Below, piece after piece: positions 38,349 through 46,737 of a DNA stretch of 64,000 nt; position 1 is the first letter of the stretch; each line of letters starts with the position of its first letter. This DNA comes from Lysobacter sp. Root76 (GTDB lineage: Bacteria > Pseudomonadota > Gammaproteobacteria > Xanthomonadales > Xanthomonadaceae): positions 533,288-597,287 of the forward strand of contig NZ_LMIK01000001.1 of assembly GCF_001428685.1 (NCBI RefSeq), written 5' to 3'. The notes under the pieces were generated by a model. That model was given only the letters and a program-made list of their open reading frames with translations. It was not told the origin of the DNA and did not search any database. Made by a program: the position numbers and the translations under genes.

Positions 38349-39548
38349 ATGATCGGTTTTTTCCGCCGCAAGAAGCCCGAAACTCCCGCCAGCGAAGCCC
38401 GACTCAGCACCGAGGAACTGGCCGCCGCCTTCCCGTCGGCGCAGCCGGTCGAGCCTGCTGCCGAGCCCGCCGCTGTCGCGCCCGCCGACGCCGAGCGCGC
38501 TGACGCTGAGCCCACTGCCGCCGTCGCCGCAGCCGAACCGGTGCCAGCCGAGGTGATCGCGGCCGCGCTCGAAGTCGACGCCACCACCGCTACCGCCGTC
38601 GCCGCCGACAGCGCCGCGCCCGCCGCCGCCGGCAAACCCGGCTGGCGCGAGCGCCTGCGCGGCAGCGTCTTCGCGCGCAGCCTGGGCGGGCTGTTCTCGC
38701 GCAATCCCAAGCTCGACGACGACCTGCTCGACGAAATCGAAACCGCCCTGCTCACCGCCGACGTCGGCGTGACCGCGACCACCGCCCTGATCGAAGGCCT
38801 GCGCCGGCGCATGAAGGCACGCGAGTTCGCCGATGCCACGGCCCTGCTGGCCGCGCTGCGCGCCGACCTGATCGCGCTGCTGCGGCCGGTCGCGCAGCCG
38901 CTGCGGATCGACACCGCGGCGCGCCCATTCGTGCTGCTGACCGTCGGCGTCAACGGCGTCGGCAAGACCACCACCATCGGCAAGCTCGCCAAGCGCTTCC
39001 GCGACGAGAACCGCGCCCTGATGCTGGCCGCCGGCGACACCTTCCGCGCCGCCGCGGTCGCGCAGCTGCAGGCCTGGGGCGAACGCAACGGCGTGCCGGT
39101 GATCGCCCAGGGCCAGAACGCCGACGCCGCCTCGGTCGCGTTCGACGCGCTGCAGGCGGCCAAGGCGCGCGGCATCGAAGTGCTGATCGCCGACACCGCC
39201 GGCCGCCTGCACACCCAGCAGGGCCTGATGGCCGAGCTGGGCAAGATCAAGCGCGTGCTGCAGAAAGTCGACGCCGGCGCGCCGCACGAAGTGCTGATGG
39301 TGATCGACGGCACCACCGGCCAGAACGCCCTGTCGCAGCTGCGCCAGTTCAACGCCGCGGTCGGCGTGACCGGCCTGGTGGTGACCAAGCTCGACGGCAC
39401 CGCCAAGGGCGGCGTGGTGTTCGCGCTGGCGCGCGAGTTCGGCATCCCGATCCGCTACGCCGGCATCGGCGAGCGTCCCGAGGATCTGCGCGTGTTCGAC
39501 GCCGAAGCCTTCGTCGACGCGTTGCTGCCCGAAGCGCTCGGCGCCTGA
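38349..39548 (+). CDS. ftsY: Signal recognition particle receptor FtsY
   Basis: A 399-residue GTPase that docks SRP-ribosome complexes at the inner membrane. An Ala/Glu-rich acidic A domain (about residues 1-95) precedes the N domain (LDEIETALLTADVGVTATTA) and the G domain: TVGVNGVGKTTTIGKLAKRF (P loop, about residues 198-217), AAGDTFRAAAVAQLQAW, ADTAGRLHTQQGLMAELGKI and TKLDGTAKGG, ending YAGIGERPEDLRVFDAEAFV. Complete and intact. The AsmA-like gene follows after 20 bases. Confidence 0.96.
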   Translation: MIGFFRRKKPETPASEARLSTEELAAAFPSAQPVEPAAEPAAVAPADAERADAEPTAAVAAAEPVPAEVIAAALEVDATTATAVAADSAAPAAAGKPGWRERLRGSVFARSLGGLFSRNPKLDDDLLDEIETALLTADVGVTATTALIEGLRRRMKAREFADATALLAALRADLIALLRPVAQPLRIDTAARPFVLLTVGVNGVGKTTTIGKLAKRFRDENRALMLAAGDTFRAAAVAQLQAWGERNGVPVIAQGQNADAASVAFDALQAAKARGIEVLIADTAGRLHTQQGLMAELGKIKRVLQKVDAGAPHEVLMVIDGTTGQNALSQLRQFNAAVGVTGLVVTKLDGTAKGGVVFALAREFGIPIRYAGIGERPEDLRVFDAEAFVDALLPEALGA

Positions 39549-39568
39549 GCCCGCCCGCCGGCGCGCGC

Positions 39569-40852
39569 ATGGTCGCCGACCCCGCCCCCGCCAATCCGGC
39601 GCCGAAACGGCGCGGGCGGCGCGCGCTCATCGCGCTCGCCGCCCTGGCGCTGCTGGCGACGTTCTCGCTGAGCTGGATCTCGCGCCCGGACCGCGCCGCG
39701 GCGCTGATCCTGGGCCGCGTCGGCGCCGCCCTGGGCCTGGAAATCACCGCGTCCGGCGCCGGCGAATACCGTTTGCGCGGCAGCCCGATGCTGCTGGTGC
39801 GCGACGTGGTCGTGCGCGAGCCCGGCGCCGCGACGCCGCTGCTCAGCGCCAAACGCATCCAGCTGTCGCTGCCGTGGTCGACGATCCGCAGCCGCGGCGA
39901 GCAGCTCACCGTGGAGCGGATCGAACTCGACGCGCCGCTGCTGGACCTGCCCGCGCTGCAGCATTGGCTGGCCAGCCGCCCGCCCTCGACCGAAACCCGC
40001 ATCCCGACCCTGACCGACGGCCTGCGCATCGTCGACGGTCGCATCCGCAACGACGACTGGCGCATCGAAGGCATCCGCGCCGACTTGCCCGAGCTCTATC
40101 CCGACCGGCCGGTGCGCGCGCGCCTGCGCGGCCGCTATCTGGATCCGCCGCTGACGATCCCGTTCGATCTCGCGGTCGCGTTGTCGCGGCCCGCGCCGGC
40201 GGCCGGGCTCGGCGCCAACGGCCGCGTCGCGATCGAACAACCGGGCTGGCGCCTGCCGGCGACGGTCGCGCTGTCCGGACCGCTGCGCATCGGCGACGAC
40301 GAGCTCACCATCGTGCCGGCGCTGCTGGGCGCGGCGGCCAGCTACGAATCCGGCGATACGCATCTGCCGTTCGCGCTGGGCCTGCACGGCCCGCTCAAGT
40401 TCGACGAGGCGGTGTGGTCGCTGGAACCGGTCGCGCTGGCGCTGCGCGCGCGCAGCGGCGACAGCAATCCGATCCCGAGCCTGGACGCGACCGGCGCGCT
40501 CGCGCTGGGCCGGCGTCTGGTGCTGCAACTGGACGGAAGCCTGGCGCGCTGGCCGCAGGCCTGGCCTGCGCTGCCGGCGCCGTTGGGTACTTCGTCCGCG
40601 CCGCTGCCGTTCGAGCTGCGCTACGTCGGCCGGCCCGATCTGTCGGAAACCGCCGGACTGCGCCTGAGCCGCGACGCTGCCCGCATCGACAGCCGCTTCC
40701 GCCTGCCCGCAGTGCTGGCCTGGATCGACGCCGGCGCAGGCGGCCCACCGCTGCCGCCGCTGGCCGGCAGGATCGTCGCGCCCAAGCTGGAAATCTCCGG
40801 CGCGACCCTGGAAGCGGTCGAGGTCGAACTCGGCGACGAGGATCTGCCGTGA
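39569..40852 (+). CDS. AsmA-like membrane-anchored protein
   Basis: A 427-residue protein with one N-terminal helix (ALIALAALALLATFSLSWIS, about residues 23-42) and a long beta-rich periplasmic part. The pattern of alternating short strands (LRIVDGRIRNDDWRIEGIRA, SAKRIQLSLPWSTIRSRGEQ and VERIELDAP) resembles the AsmA/YhdP repeats implicated in lipid movement between membranes, but the match is by pattern only. It lies between ftsY (20-base gap) and mutY (3 of its last 4 bases shared with the mutY start), so the three genes probably form an operon. Confidence 0.7.
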   Translation: MVADPAPANPAPKRRGRRALIALAALALLATFSLSWISRPDRAAALILGRVGAALGLEITASGAGEYRLRGSPMLLVRDVVVREPGAATPLLSAKRIQLSLPWSTIRSRGEQLTVERIELDAPLLDLPALQHWLASRPPSTETRIPTLTDGLRIVDGRIRNDDWRIEGIRADLPELYPDRPVRARLRGRYLDPPLTIPFDLAVALSRPAPAAGLGANGRVAIEQPGWRLPATVALSGPLRIGDDELTIVPALLGAAASYESGDTHLPFALGLHGPLKFDEAVWSLEPVALALRARSGDSNPIPSLDATGALALGRRLVLQLDGSLARWPQAWPALPAPLGTSSAPLPFELRYVGRPDLSETAGLRLSRDAARIDSRFRLPAVLAWIDAGAGGPPLPPLAGRIVAPKLEISGATLEAVEVELGDEDLP

Positions 40853-41973
40853 GCCGCGCCGCACGCGCGACCGCCGCTGCGCCTGCGCCCACGAACGAGC
40901 GCGCGGACGGCGAGCGCGCGGACACGTTCGCGCCGCGGCTGCTGCGCTGGTTCGACGTGTCCGGCCGCCACGACCTGCCCTGGCAGCATCCGCGCACGCC
41001 GTACCGGGTCTGGCTGTCGGAAATCATGCTGCAGCAGACCCAGGTCAAGACCGCGGCGCCCTACTTCGAACGTTTCGTCGCCGCCTTGCCGTCGCTGCCC
41101 ACGCTCGCCGCCGCGCCGCAGGACCAGGTTCTGGCGCTGTGGTCGGGCCTGGGCTACTACGCCCGCGCGCGCAACCTGCACGCGACCGCCCAGCGTTGCG
41201 TCGAACTGCACGGCGGCGAGCTGCCGCGCGATCTCGACGCCCTGACCGCCCTGCCCGGCATCGGCCGCAGCACCGCCGCGGCGATCCTGTCGCAGGCCTG
41301 GGGCGATCGCCACGCGATCCTCGACGGCAACGTCAAGCGCGTGCTCAGCCGCTATCACGGCGTGACCGGTTATCCCGGCCTGCCGGCGGTGGAAAAACAA
41401 CTGTGGGCGCTGGCCGAGCGTTCCGTTTCGAGCCCGCTGCTGCCCGCCGCGCGCATGGCCGACTACACCCAGGCGCAGATGGATCTGGGCGCGACCCTGT
41501 GCACGCGCGCCGATCCGGCCTGCGTGCTGTGCCCCTTGCAGGACGACTGCGTCGCCCGCCGCGAAGGCCGGGTCGCCGAACTGCCCACGCCCAAGCCCGG
41601 CAAGGTCGCGCCGCAGCGTTACGCGCAGGTGCTGTGGCTGATCGACGCGCAGGACCGGGTGTTGCTGCAGCGGCGCCCGCCGGCCGGGATCTGGGCCTCG
41701 CTGTGGACCCTGCCGCAGGCCGACGACGCGCAGCTCGCGCAACATTGGTTCGACGGCCATGTGCGCGGCGACTTCGCCGGCGCCGAAGCCTTGGCCCCGA
41801 TCGCGCACGCGTTCAGCCACTACAAGCTGGAACTGCAGCCGCTGCGCTGGCGCGGCATCGCCCCGCACGGCGCGGTGCGCGACAATGACGACCTGCGCTG
41901 GGTCGCGCGCGCCGAACTGTCCGCGCTGGGCATACCGGCGCCGATCCGCAAACTGCTGGAACGCAACGACTAG
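40849..41973 (+). CDS. mutY: A/G-specific adenine glycosylase
   Basis: A 374-residue base-excision enzyme that removes adenine opposite 8-oxoguanine. Features in order: an Ala/Pro-rich extension of about 26 residues, VWLSEIMLQQTQVKTAAPYF (catalytic Glu), the helix-hairpin-helix LPGIGRSTAAAILS, ILDGNVKRVLSRYHG (catalytic Asp), the iron-sulfur loop Cys-x6-Cys-x2-Cys-x5-Cys (CTRADPACVLCPLQDDC), and a C-terminal NUDIX-like 8-oxoguanine recognition domain (VLWLIDAQDRVLLQRRP). The start GTG 40849 overlaps the upstream stop (GTGA). yggX follows, the classical neighbour. Confidence 0.95.
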   Translation: MSRAARATAAAPAPTNERADGERADTFAPRLLRWFDVSGRHDLPWQHPRTPYRVWLSEIMLQQTQVKTAAPYFERFVAALPSLPTLAAAPQDQVLALWSGLGYYARARNLHATAQRCVELHGGELPRDLDALTALPGIGRSTAAAILSQAWGDRHAILDGNVKRVLSRYHGVTGYPGLPAVEKQLWALAERSVSSPLLPAARMADYTQAQMDLGATLCTRADPACVLCPLQDDCVARREGRVAELPTPKPGKVAPQRYAQVLWLIDAQDRVLLQRRPPAGIWASLWTLPQADDAQLAQHWFDGHVRGDFAGAEALAPIAHAFSHYKLELQPLRWRGIAPHGAVRDNDDLRWVARAELSALGIPAPIRKLLERND

Positions 41974-42042
41974 CGCGGCGGCCTCGCCGCCACGCACCAC
42001 GCCCGCGGCCTGCGCCGCGGGCCGCCAATCTCAGGAACTCCG

Positions 42043-42315
42043 ATGCCGCGCACCGTCCATTGCCAATACGAACACCGCGACACCGACGGCCTGGACTTCG
42101 TGCCCTGGCCCGGAGAACTGGGCAAGCGCGTATTCGCCAACATCGGCAAGACCGCGTGGGCGGCATGGCTGGCCCATCAGACCATGCTGATCAACGAGAA
42201 CCGCCTGTCGCCGCTGGACCCCAAGCACCGCGCCTTCCTGGAAGCGGAAATGGAGAAGTTCCTGTTCGGCGGCGGCGCCGACAAGCCGGCCGGTTACGTG
42301 GCGCCGGAAACCTGA
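42043..42315 (+). CDS. yggX: Probable Fe(2+)-trafficking protein YggX
   Basis: A 90-residue cytosolic protein linked to iron-sulfur cluster maintenance and oxidative stress. The family pattern is present: [20 protein letters not shown] (Cys7), [40 protein letters not shown] and [13 protein letters not shown]. It follows mutY by 69 bases in the same direction, the usual mutY-yggX order. Confidence 0.96.
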   Translation: MPRTVHCQYEHRDTDGLDFVPWPGELGKRVFANIGKTAWAAWLAHQTMLINENRLSPLDPKHRAFLEAEMEKFLFGGGADKPAGYVAPET

Positions 42316-42335
42316 GCGACGCCGCCCGGCGCGGC

Positions 42336-42824
42336 TTACTTGCCGTCCTGCGCTTTGGCGTCCTGCGGCGACACGTCGTCGCGCATTTCCGGCACCGTGC
42401 CGGCCGAGCGCATGTCGCGCTGCGCCTGCTTGATCGCCTTGACGTCGAGCGGACGGATCGAGCCGATATGGCAGGGGAACGGAATCGCGCTGCGGCTGAG
42501 CACCATCACCTTGTCGAAGCGCGAATAGACCCGGCCGGCCTGGTTGCTGACCGTGATCGCCGAAGCGAAATCCAGGTCCGGGCAACGGCCCTGCAGCTCC
42601 AATAGAAACGCCTGGTTGGGCCGCGTCCATACCGCGAGCGCGCTGTCGCCGAGCGGAGTCCAGCCGTCGAGGCGGCCGAAGTACTGGAAGGCCGGCACCG
42701 GCGCGCCGGCGTGGGCGCGATACAGCGCGAGGCGGTCGGCGTCGCGCATCTTGGGATCGGTCGCGCAGGCGCTCATCGCGAACAAGGTCAGCGCGGCGGA
42801 TACGGCGAAAAGTAAGCGTTTCAT
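42336..42824 (-). CDS. Lipoprotein of unknown function
   Basis: A 162-residue protein with a lipoprotein signal (MKRLLFAVSAALTLFAMSAC; Cys20) and a compact domain (DADRLALYRAHAGAPVPAFQ, LDGWTPLGDSALAVWTRPNQ, VSNQAGRVYSRFDKVMVLSR, IPFPCHIGSIRPLDVKAIKQ) with two further Cys (CPDLDF and PCHIG) that may form a disulfide. It resembles small lipoproteins common in Xanthomonadaceae. The start at 42824 is preferred over the Met ten codons upstream because it begins the signal peptide. Convergent with yggX. Confidence 0.8.
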   Translation of the reverse strand: MKRLLFAVSAALTLFAMSACATDPKMRDADRLALYRAHAGAPVPAFQYFGRLDGWTPLGDSALAVWTRPNQAFLLELQGRCPDLDFASAITVSNQAGRVYSRFDKVMVLSRSAIPFPCHIGSIRPLDVKAIKQAQRDMRSAGTVPEMRDDVSPQDAKAQDGK

Positions 42825-42934
42825 GGCGGCTCCTATGGCTGGTACAGCCCACATCTGCTTGCTCCGAAAGCATCATGCGCCGCCGCCGGCGCACTGCGTC
42901 GGCGCCTGCGCAGGCCGTTCAGCGGACATGCGGC

Positions 42935-42963
42935 TTGCCAGATCGTTCGGCCCTCCGTATCAT
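42935..42963 (+). promoter_or_regulatory. Sigma-70 promoter of tRNA-Phe
   Basis: TTGCCA (42935-42940), a 17-base spacer and TATCAT (42958-42963) lie 30 bases before the tRNA 5' end. Spacing is ideal and the position fits a short tRNA leader. Confidence 0.65.
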
Positions 42964-42993
42964 CCCGCTCCTCATCACGGCCTGCCGTGAAAT

Positions 42994-43069
42994 GGCCGGG
43001 TAGCTCAGTTGGTAGAGCAGGGGATTGAAAATCCCCGTGTCGGGGGTTCGATTCCCTCCCCGGCCACCA
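42994..43069 (+). tRNA. tRNA-Phe (GAA)
   Basis: A 76-base cloverleaf with an encoded CCA end. The acceptor stem pairs GGCCGGG with CCCGGCC (the 3' strand reads ccccggcc before ACCA); the D arm contains AGCTCAGTTGGTAGAGC; the anticodon stem GGGGA/TCCCC encloses loop TTGAAAA with anticodon GAA at 43027-43029; the T arm holds GGTTCGATTCC. It follows its own promoter and is followed by a terminator at 43091-43130. Confidence 0.97.
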
Positions 43070-43090
43070 TTTCGCAGGTCTTGAACCGTA

Positions 43091-43130
43091 AACCCCGCAT
43101 GGCGCCAGCCCTGTGGGGTTTTCTGTTTCT
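43091..43130 (+). terminator. Terminator of tRNA-Phe
   Basis: AACCCCGCA pairs with TGTGGGGTT (one G-T wobble) around a 12-base loop, followed by TTCTGTTTCT. Confidence 0.75.
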
Positions 43131-43136
43131 GGGGTC

Positions 43137-43232
43137 GCGATCCTGGGATGGCGATCCTGCGATGGCGCTTTTCTCGGGTGCGATTTCCTCGGCGCGATTT
43201 CCCCGAGGGCGATTTCGGCGGGCTCGATTACG
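43137..43232 (+). repeat. Degenerate tandem repeat with 14-15 base period
   Basis: The motif GCGAT(Y) or a close variant starts at 43137, 43151, 43165 (GCGCT), 43180, 43194, 43209 and about 43223 (TCGAT), i.e. seven units at steps of 14 or 15 bases. The step changes break any reading frame. The array lies between the tRNA-Phe terminator and the sigma factor gene, about 280 bases before its start; the rest of 43070-43513 shows nothing else. Confidence 0.55.
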
Positions 43233-43513
43233 GGCGAGCTCCCGAGCGACCGCTGCGCCCTACCCGCCCGACCGCCGCGTGCATCCATTCCCGGCCCGCG
43301 CTCGTATGGATACGCATGCTCGGACTGCGCATCGCCTTCCCTACCCATCCAGCGCGCGCGACGCCGACCGCGCCGGGGATCGATTCGGCTTTCGGGCCCC
43401 CATCATCGCGGTGTCGGCGTGCCCGCCTCATCGTCGCCCCTCGCGGCCGCCGCCATGCGCTGCGATACGATGCGGCGGCAACCTCGATCCGCCTTGGCCA
43501 CACAGGTGCAGGA

Positions 43514-44089
43514 ATGCCCGAGTTACCGCAACGCCAGCCCACCCCGGAAAGCGAACGCCTCGACGGCCTGTTGAGCGCGGTCGCCGGCGGCGACCGCGGC
43601 GCCTTCGAAGCCCTGTACCGCGCCACCTCCGGCAAGCTGCTCGGCGTCTGCCTGCGCGTGCTGCCCGACCGCGCCGAGGCCGAGGACGTGCTGCAGGAGG
43701 TCTACGCCAGCGTCTGGCGCAAGGCCGTGCAGTTCGACGCCGGCCGCGCCGGCGCGATCACCTGGCTGGCGATGATCGCGCGCAACAAGGCCATCGACCG
43801 CGCCCGCACGCTGCCGGCGCCGCAGCGCATGGCCTCGATCGAACTCGCCGACGACGTCGCCGATCACGCCGCCTCACCGCTGCAGCAGGCCGAGGCCGCG
43901 AACGAGCGCAGCCGGCTGGATATCTGCATGCAGGGCCTGGAAGCGCGGCGCCGCGCGCTGATCCGCACCGCGTTCTTCGACGGCGCGACCTACGAGGAAC
44001 TGGCCGCGCGCATCGGCTCGCCGCTGGGTTCGGTCAAGAGCTGGATCCGGCGCGGCCTGGTCCAACTGCGCGCGTGCCTGGAATCATGA
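43514..44089 (+). CDS. RNA polymerase sigma factor, ECF family
   Basis: A 191-residue sigma factor with region 2 (FEALYRATSGKLLGVCLRVL, DRAEAEDVLQEVYASVWRKA, GAITWLAMIARNKAIDRART) and region 4 (LIRTAFFDGATYEELAARIG, SPLGSVKSWIRRGLVQLRAC). ATG 43514 has an AGGA site just upstream; the longer open frame before it crosses the tandem-repeat region. The stop overlaps the start of the anti-sigma gene by 4 bases. The SigK/RskA-type pairing suggests a stress or envelope response; target genes are not visible here. Confidence 0.92.
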   Translation: MPELPQRQPTPESERLDGLLSAVAGGDRGAFEALYRATSGKLLGVCLRVLPDRAEAEDVLQEVYASVWRKAVQFDAGRAGAITWLAMIARNKAIDRARTLPAPQRMASIELADDVADHAASPLQQAEAANERSRLDICMQGLEARRRALIRTAFFDGATYEELAARIGSPLGSVKSWIRRGLVQLRACLES

Positions 44090-44853
44090 GCGCGCACGAT
44101 CCCCACTTCGACGATGGCGCCGGGCCCGAGCCGCCCGAGGCGGATCTGTTCGCCGCCGAATACGTGCTGGGCGTGCTGAACGCGCGGCAACGGCTGCAGG
44201 CGCAGGCGCGCATCGCCGCCGATCCTGCGTTCGCGCAGGCGGTCGCCGATTGGGAACGGCGCCTGGCGGACCTGCTGGACGGGATCGCACCCGCGGACGT
44301 GCCCGCGCACCTGTGGCCGCGCCTGCGCACGCGCCTGGGCTGGTCGCCGGTCGGCGACGAGCGCCGCGGCCTCTGGCAGAACCTGGGCTTCTGGCGTGCC
44401 GCGACCGGACTCGCGGCCGCTGCGGCGCTGGCCGCGATCTTCGTTGGCCGTCCGCCGCAGCCGCCGGCCGTGACGCCGACGCCGCCGGTCGCGGTACAAC
44501 CGGCCGCGCAGGCCAAACCGGTGACCACCCTGGTCCACGACGACGGCAGTCCCGGCTGGATGGCCTCGCTGGACCTCAAGCAAGGCCAGGTGCTGATGGT
44601 GCCGGTGCGCGCGCCGGCCGACGCCCAGGGCCGCATGCCCGAGCTGTGGCTGATCCCGGCCGGGCATGCGCCGCTGTCGTTGGGCATGGTCTCGACCGAA
44701 TGGCCGCACATGGTCGCCGTGCCCAAGCAGCACCAGTGGGCGCTCAAGCCGGGCACGATCCTGGCGATCACCCTGGAGCCAGCCAGCGGCGCCCCGCAGG
44801 GCGCGCCCACCGGCCCCATGGTCGCCAAGGGCGGCCTGCAGACGATCTTCTGA
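44086..44853 (+). CDS. RskA-family anti-sigma factor
   Basis: A 255-residue single-pass membrane protein. The N-terminal cytosolic anti-sigma part (FAAEYVLGVLNARQRLQAQA, FAQAVADWERRLADLLDGIA) is followed by a helix (AATGLAAAAALAAIFVGRPP, about residues 103-122), a Pro/Ala-rich linker and an extracytoplasmic RskA domain (ASLDLKQGQVLMVPVRAPAD, MPELWLIPAGHAPLSLGMVS). ATG 44086 overlaps the sigma gene stop (ATGA), so the two are coupled. It probably holds the sigma factor inactive until an envelope signal arrives. Confidence 0.9.
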   Translation: MSAHDPHFDDGAGPEPPEADLFAAEYVLGVLNARQRLQAQARIAADPAFAQAVADWERRLADLLDGIAPADVPAHLWPRLRTRLGWSPVGDERRGLWQNLGFWRAATGLAAAAALAAIFVGRPPQPPAVTPTPPVAVQPAAQAKPVTTLVHDDGSPGWMASLDLKQGQVLMVPVRAPADAQGRMPELWLIPAGHAPLSLGMVSTEWPHMVAVPKQHQWALKPGTILAITLEPASGAPQGAPTGPMVAKGGLQTIF

Positions 44854-44866
44854 GTTCGGCAAAAAA

Positions 44867-44888
44867 TGGCCCGGCAGCGGCCGGGCCA
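44867..44888. terminator. Hairpin after the anti-sigma gene
   Basis: TGGCCCGG/CCGGGCCA with a 6-base loop, 13 bases after the stop, preceded by an A-run but without a T-run on the + strand. Confidence 0.55.
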
Positions 44889-44996
44889 GTCTCGCCTTGC
44901 GGCGAGGGGGATGCGTAGACGTCCATTCCGACCTCTATAAGGCGCTAACGCGGGCGGCCGCCGACAACGGCCAGATCCGCGCCGCAAACAACCGAC

Positions 44997-45030
44997 AAAA
45001 AAATGGGCACCCGCTACGACCCGGATGCCC
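44997..45030 (-). terminator. Terminator of the Tat subtilase gene
   Basis: On the leftward strand GGGCA and TGCCC close a stem, followed by ATTTTTTTG. It lies about 85 bases past the stop at 45115. Confidence 0.65.
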
Positions 45031-45114
45031 CCGATGAGCGGTTAGAGAGTGCAAGAGAGGGAGGGAATGCCTGCTTTCCACCCGGACCGTCCTTGGCCGG
45101 ATAAGGCGGGAAAC

Positions 45115-46506
45115 TCAGTAGGACTGCGCGACCAGCGCCGCCTCGTACGCATCGACATGGCCGCTGCCGACCTCGAACGGCAGGCGCCCGGCCATGGGGT
45201 TGGCGGTCGCGGTGAGGATCTGCTTGACCTCCATCGGGTCCAGCGCCGGATTGGCCTCCAGCAACAGGGCGACGATGCCGGCCACGTGCGGGGTCGCCAT
45301 CGATGTGCCGCTCATATGCGTGTAGTACAGCGCTTTGGCACCGAGCGAGGCATCCTGCGGCAAGGCCAGCACCGGCAGCAGACCGGTCAGGGCGCGGGTC
45401 GAGACGATGTCGACGCCGGTCGCGACCAGGCTGGGCTGATTGGTGTAAGTCCAGCTCACCCCGTCGGGCATGGTGAAGCTGGCGCTTTCGCCGGGATTGC
45501 CGCGCGAAGAGAAGTCGGCGAGCGTGCCGTCCTTGTTGCCGGCGCCGACCGAGATCACCCACGGCGCCTGCGCATAGGGGTTGTGGGTATTGGCGGCAGG
45601 GCCGTCGTTGCCGGCCGCGAACACGCTGACGATGCCCTGCTTGTAGGCCTCGTAGCTGGCGAGGTTGACCGGGTCGGTGGGATCGAACGCGCCCGAGGAG
45701 CCCCAGGAATTGGAGATCACCCGGATCGGCGAGGCGAAGCTGTTCTTGTGGCTGATCGCATAGTCGTAACCGCCGACCGCGTCCAGGATCGAGATCACCG
45801 CGCCGGAGCCGTAGCCGACCAGGTCCGCGCCGGTGGCGACGCCGCGGTACAGCCCGGCCGACTGCGCGCCGCTGCCGCCGACGGTGCCGGCGCAATGGGT
45901 GCCGTGGCCGGAGCTGATATCGGTGTTGAGCTGGTTCTCCAGTACCACCACCGGCAGGAAATCCAGCACCGCGTGCAGGTTGGTCAGGGCCTGCACGTTC
46001 TGGATCACGCGCTGGCCGTACTTGAGGTCGGCGTGGGTAGCGTCGATGCCCGAGTCGTTGATCATCACCGCCACCCCGCGCCCGGTGTAGGGCGTGGTGC
46101 GGCCGAAGTCGCCGGGATTGGCCTGGACCCGGTTCACCCCGGACAGCTCGCGCGCCTCCTGGTTGTAGTACTCCAACGCACGGTTGAGGTGGATCGCGCG
46201 CACGTCGCTGCGCTGGGCCAGGGCGCGGATCTGCGCCGGCGTGGCCAGCGCGCCGGCGATCGGCAGGTTGCGCATGCTGATGCCCTTGCCGATGCCGAGC
46301 GAACGCAGCACCTGCAGCTGGCTGCTGCGCACCGGACCGGGCTGGTCGTAGGACACCACGACTTCGAGCCGCTCCAGCGCGGACGCGGTGCCGAGCACCC
46401 GGTCCAGGGCGGCATCGAGCTGGGCGCCGGCCAGGGCCATGCCGCTGGCCATCATGCCCACGGTCAGCGCGGACAGCTTGAGGAAGGTGCGGCGAGTGCG
46501 TTGCAT
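45115..46506 (-). CDS. Tat-exported S8 (subtilisin-like) serine peptidase
   Basis: A 463-residue subtilase. Start ATG 46506 has a GGAGA site and opens with a twin-arginine signal, MQRTRRTFLKLSALTVGMMA, so export of the folded enzyme by Tat is predicted. Residues about 45-115 (LEVVVSYDQPGPVRSSQLQV ... VRAIHLNRALEYYNQ) look like an I9 propeptide. The catalytic triad is complete: Asp151 (INDSGIDATHADL), His201 (SSGHGTHCAGTVGG), Ser402 (MSGTSMATPHVAG), with oxyanion Asn300 (FAAGND). No C-terminal extra domain follows. It is divergent from the secreted protein gene at 46738, across a 231-base shared promoter region. Confidence 0.92.
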   Translation of the reverse strand: MQRTRRTFLKLSALTVGMMASGMALAGAQLDAALDRVLGTASALERLEVVVSYDQPGPVRSSQLQVLRSLGIGKGISMRNLPIAGALATPAQIRALAQRSDVRAIHLNRALEYYNQEARELSGVNRVQANPGDFGRTTPYTGRGVAVMINDSGIDATHADLKYGQRVIQNVQALTNLHAVLDFLPVVVLENQLNTDISSGHGTHCAGTVGGSGAQSAGLYRGVATGADLVGYGSGAVISILDAVGGYDYAISHKNSFASPIRVISNSWGSSGAFDPTDPVNLASYEAYKQGIVSVFAAGNDGPAANTHNPYAQAPWVISVGAGNKDGTLADFSSRGNPGESASFTMPDGVSWTYTNQPSLVATGVDIVSTRALTGLLPVLALPQDASLGAKALYYTHMSGTSMATPHVAGIVALLLEANPALDPMEVKQILTATANPMAGRLPFEVGSGHVDAYEAALVAQSY

Positions 46507-46737
46507 GCGCGGGTTCTCCATGAATACGGACGGCGGCGCCGGGGACGATGCGGGGGGCCGGCAACCGCACGATGGCGGTCCTGATCCGGGCGCAGCCATC
46601 CGGATGAACGCCCAGGGCCCGTGGGGGAATTCCCCTAGAGACTTCATCTGGCACGCGGAGTACGCTCGGCGCATGCCGTTGCCCTGTCTGCGCCCACGGC
46701 GGACGCCGACCGGGCCACGGTCCACGGGGGGTGTCGC

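Noticed and set aside
42994..43069. tRNA-Phe (and tRNA-Pro at 61986) as an integration site
   Set aside because: No integrase, phage gene, or duplicated tRNA 3' end is visible near either tRNA.
43009..44853. Single 614-codon protein covering tRNA-Phe, the sigma gene and the anti-sigma gene
   Set aside because: The frame crosses the tRNA and the sigma gene in the wrong frame; only the last 255 codons, from ATG 44086, show a real protein (RskA-type anti-sigma).
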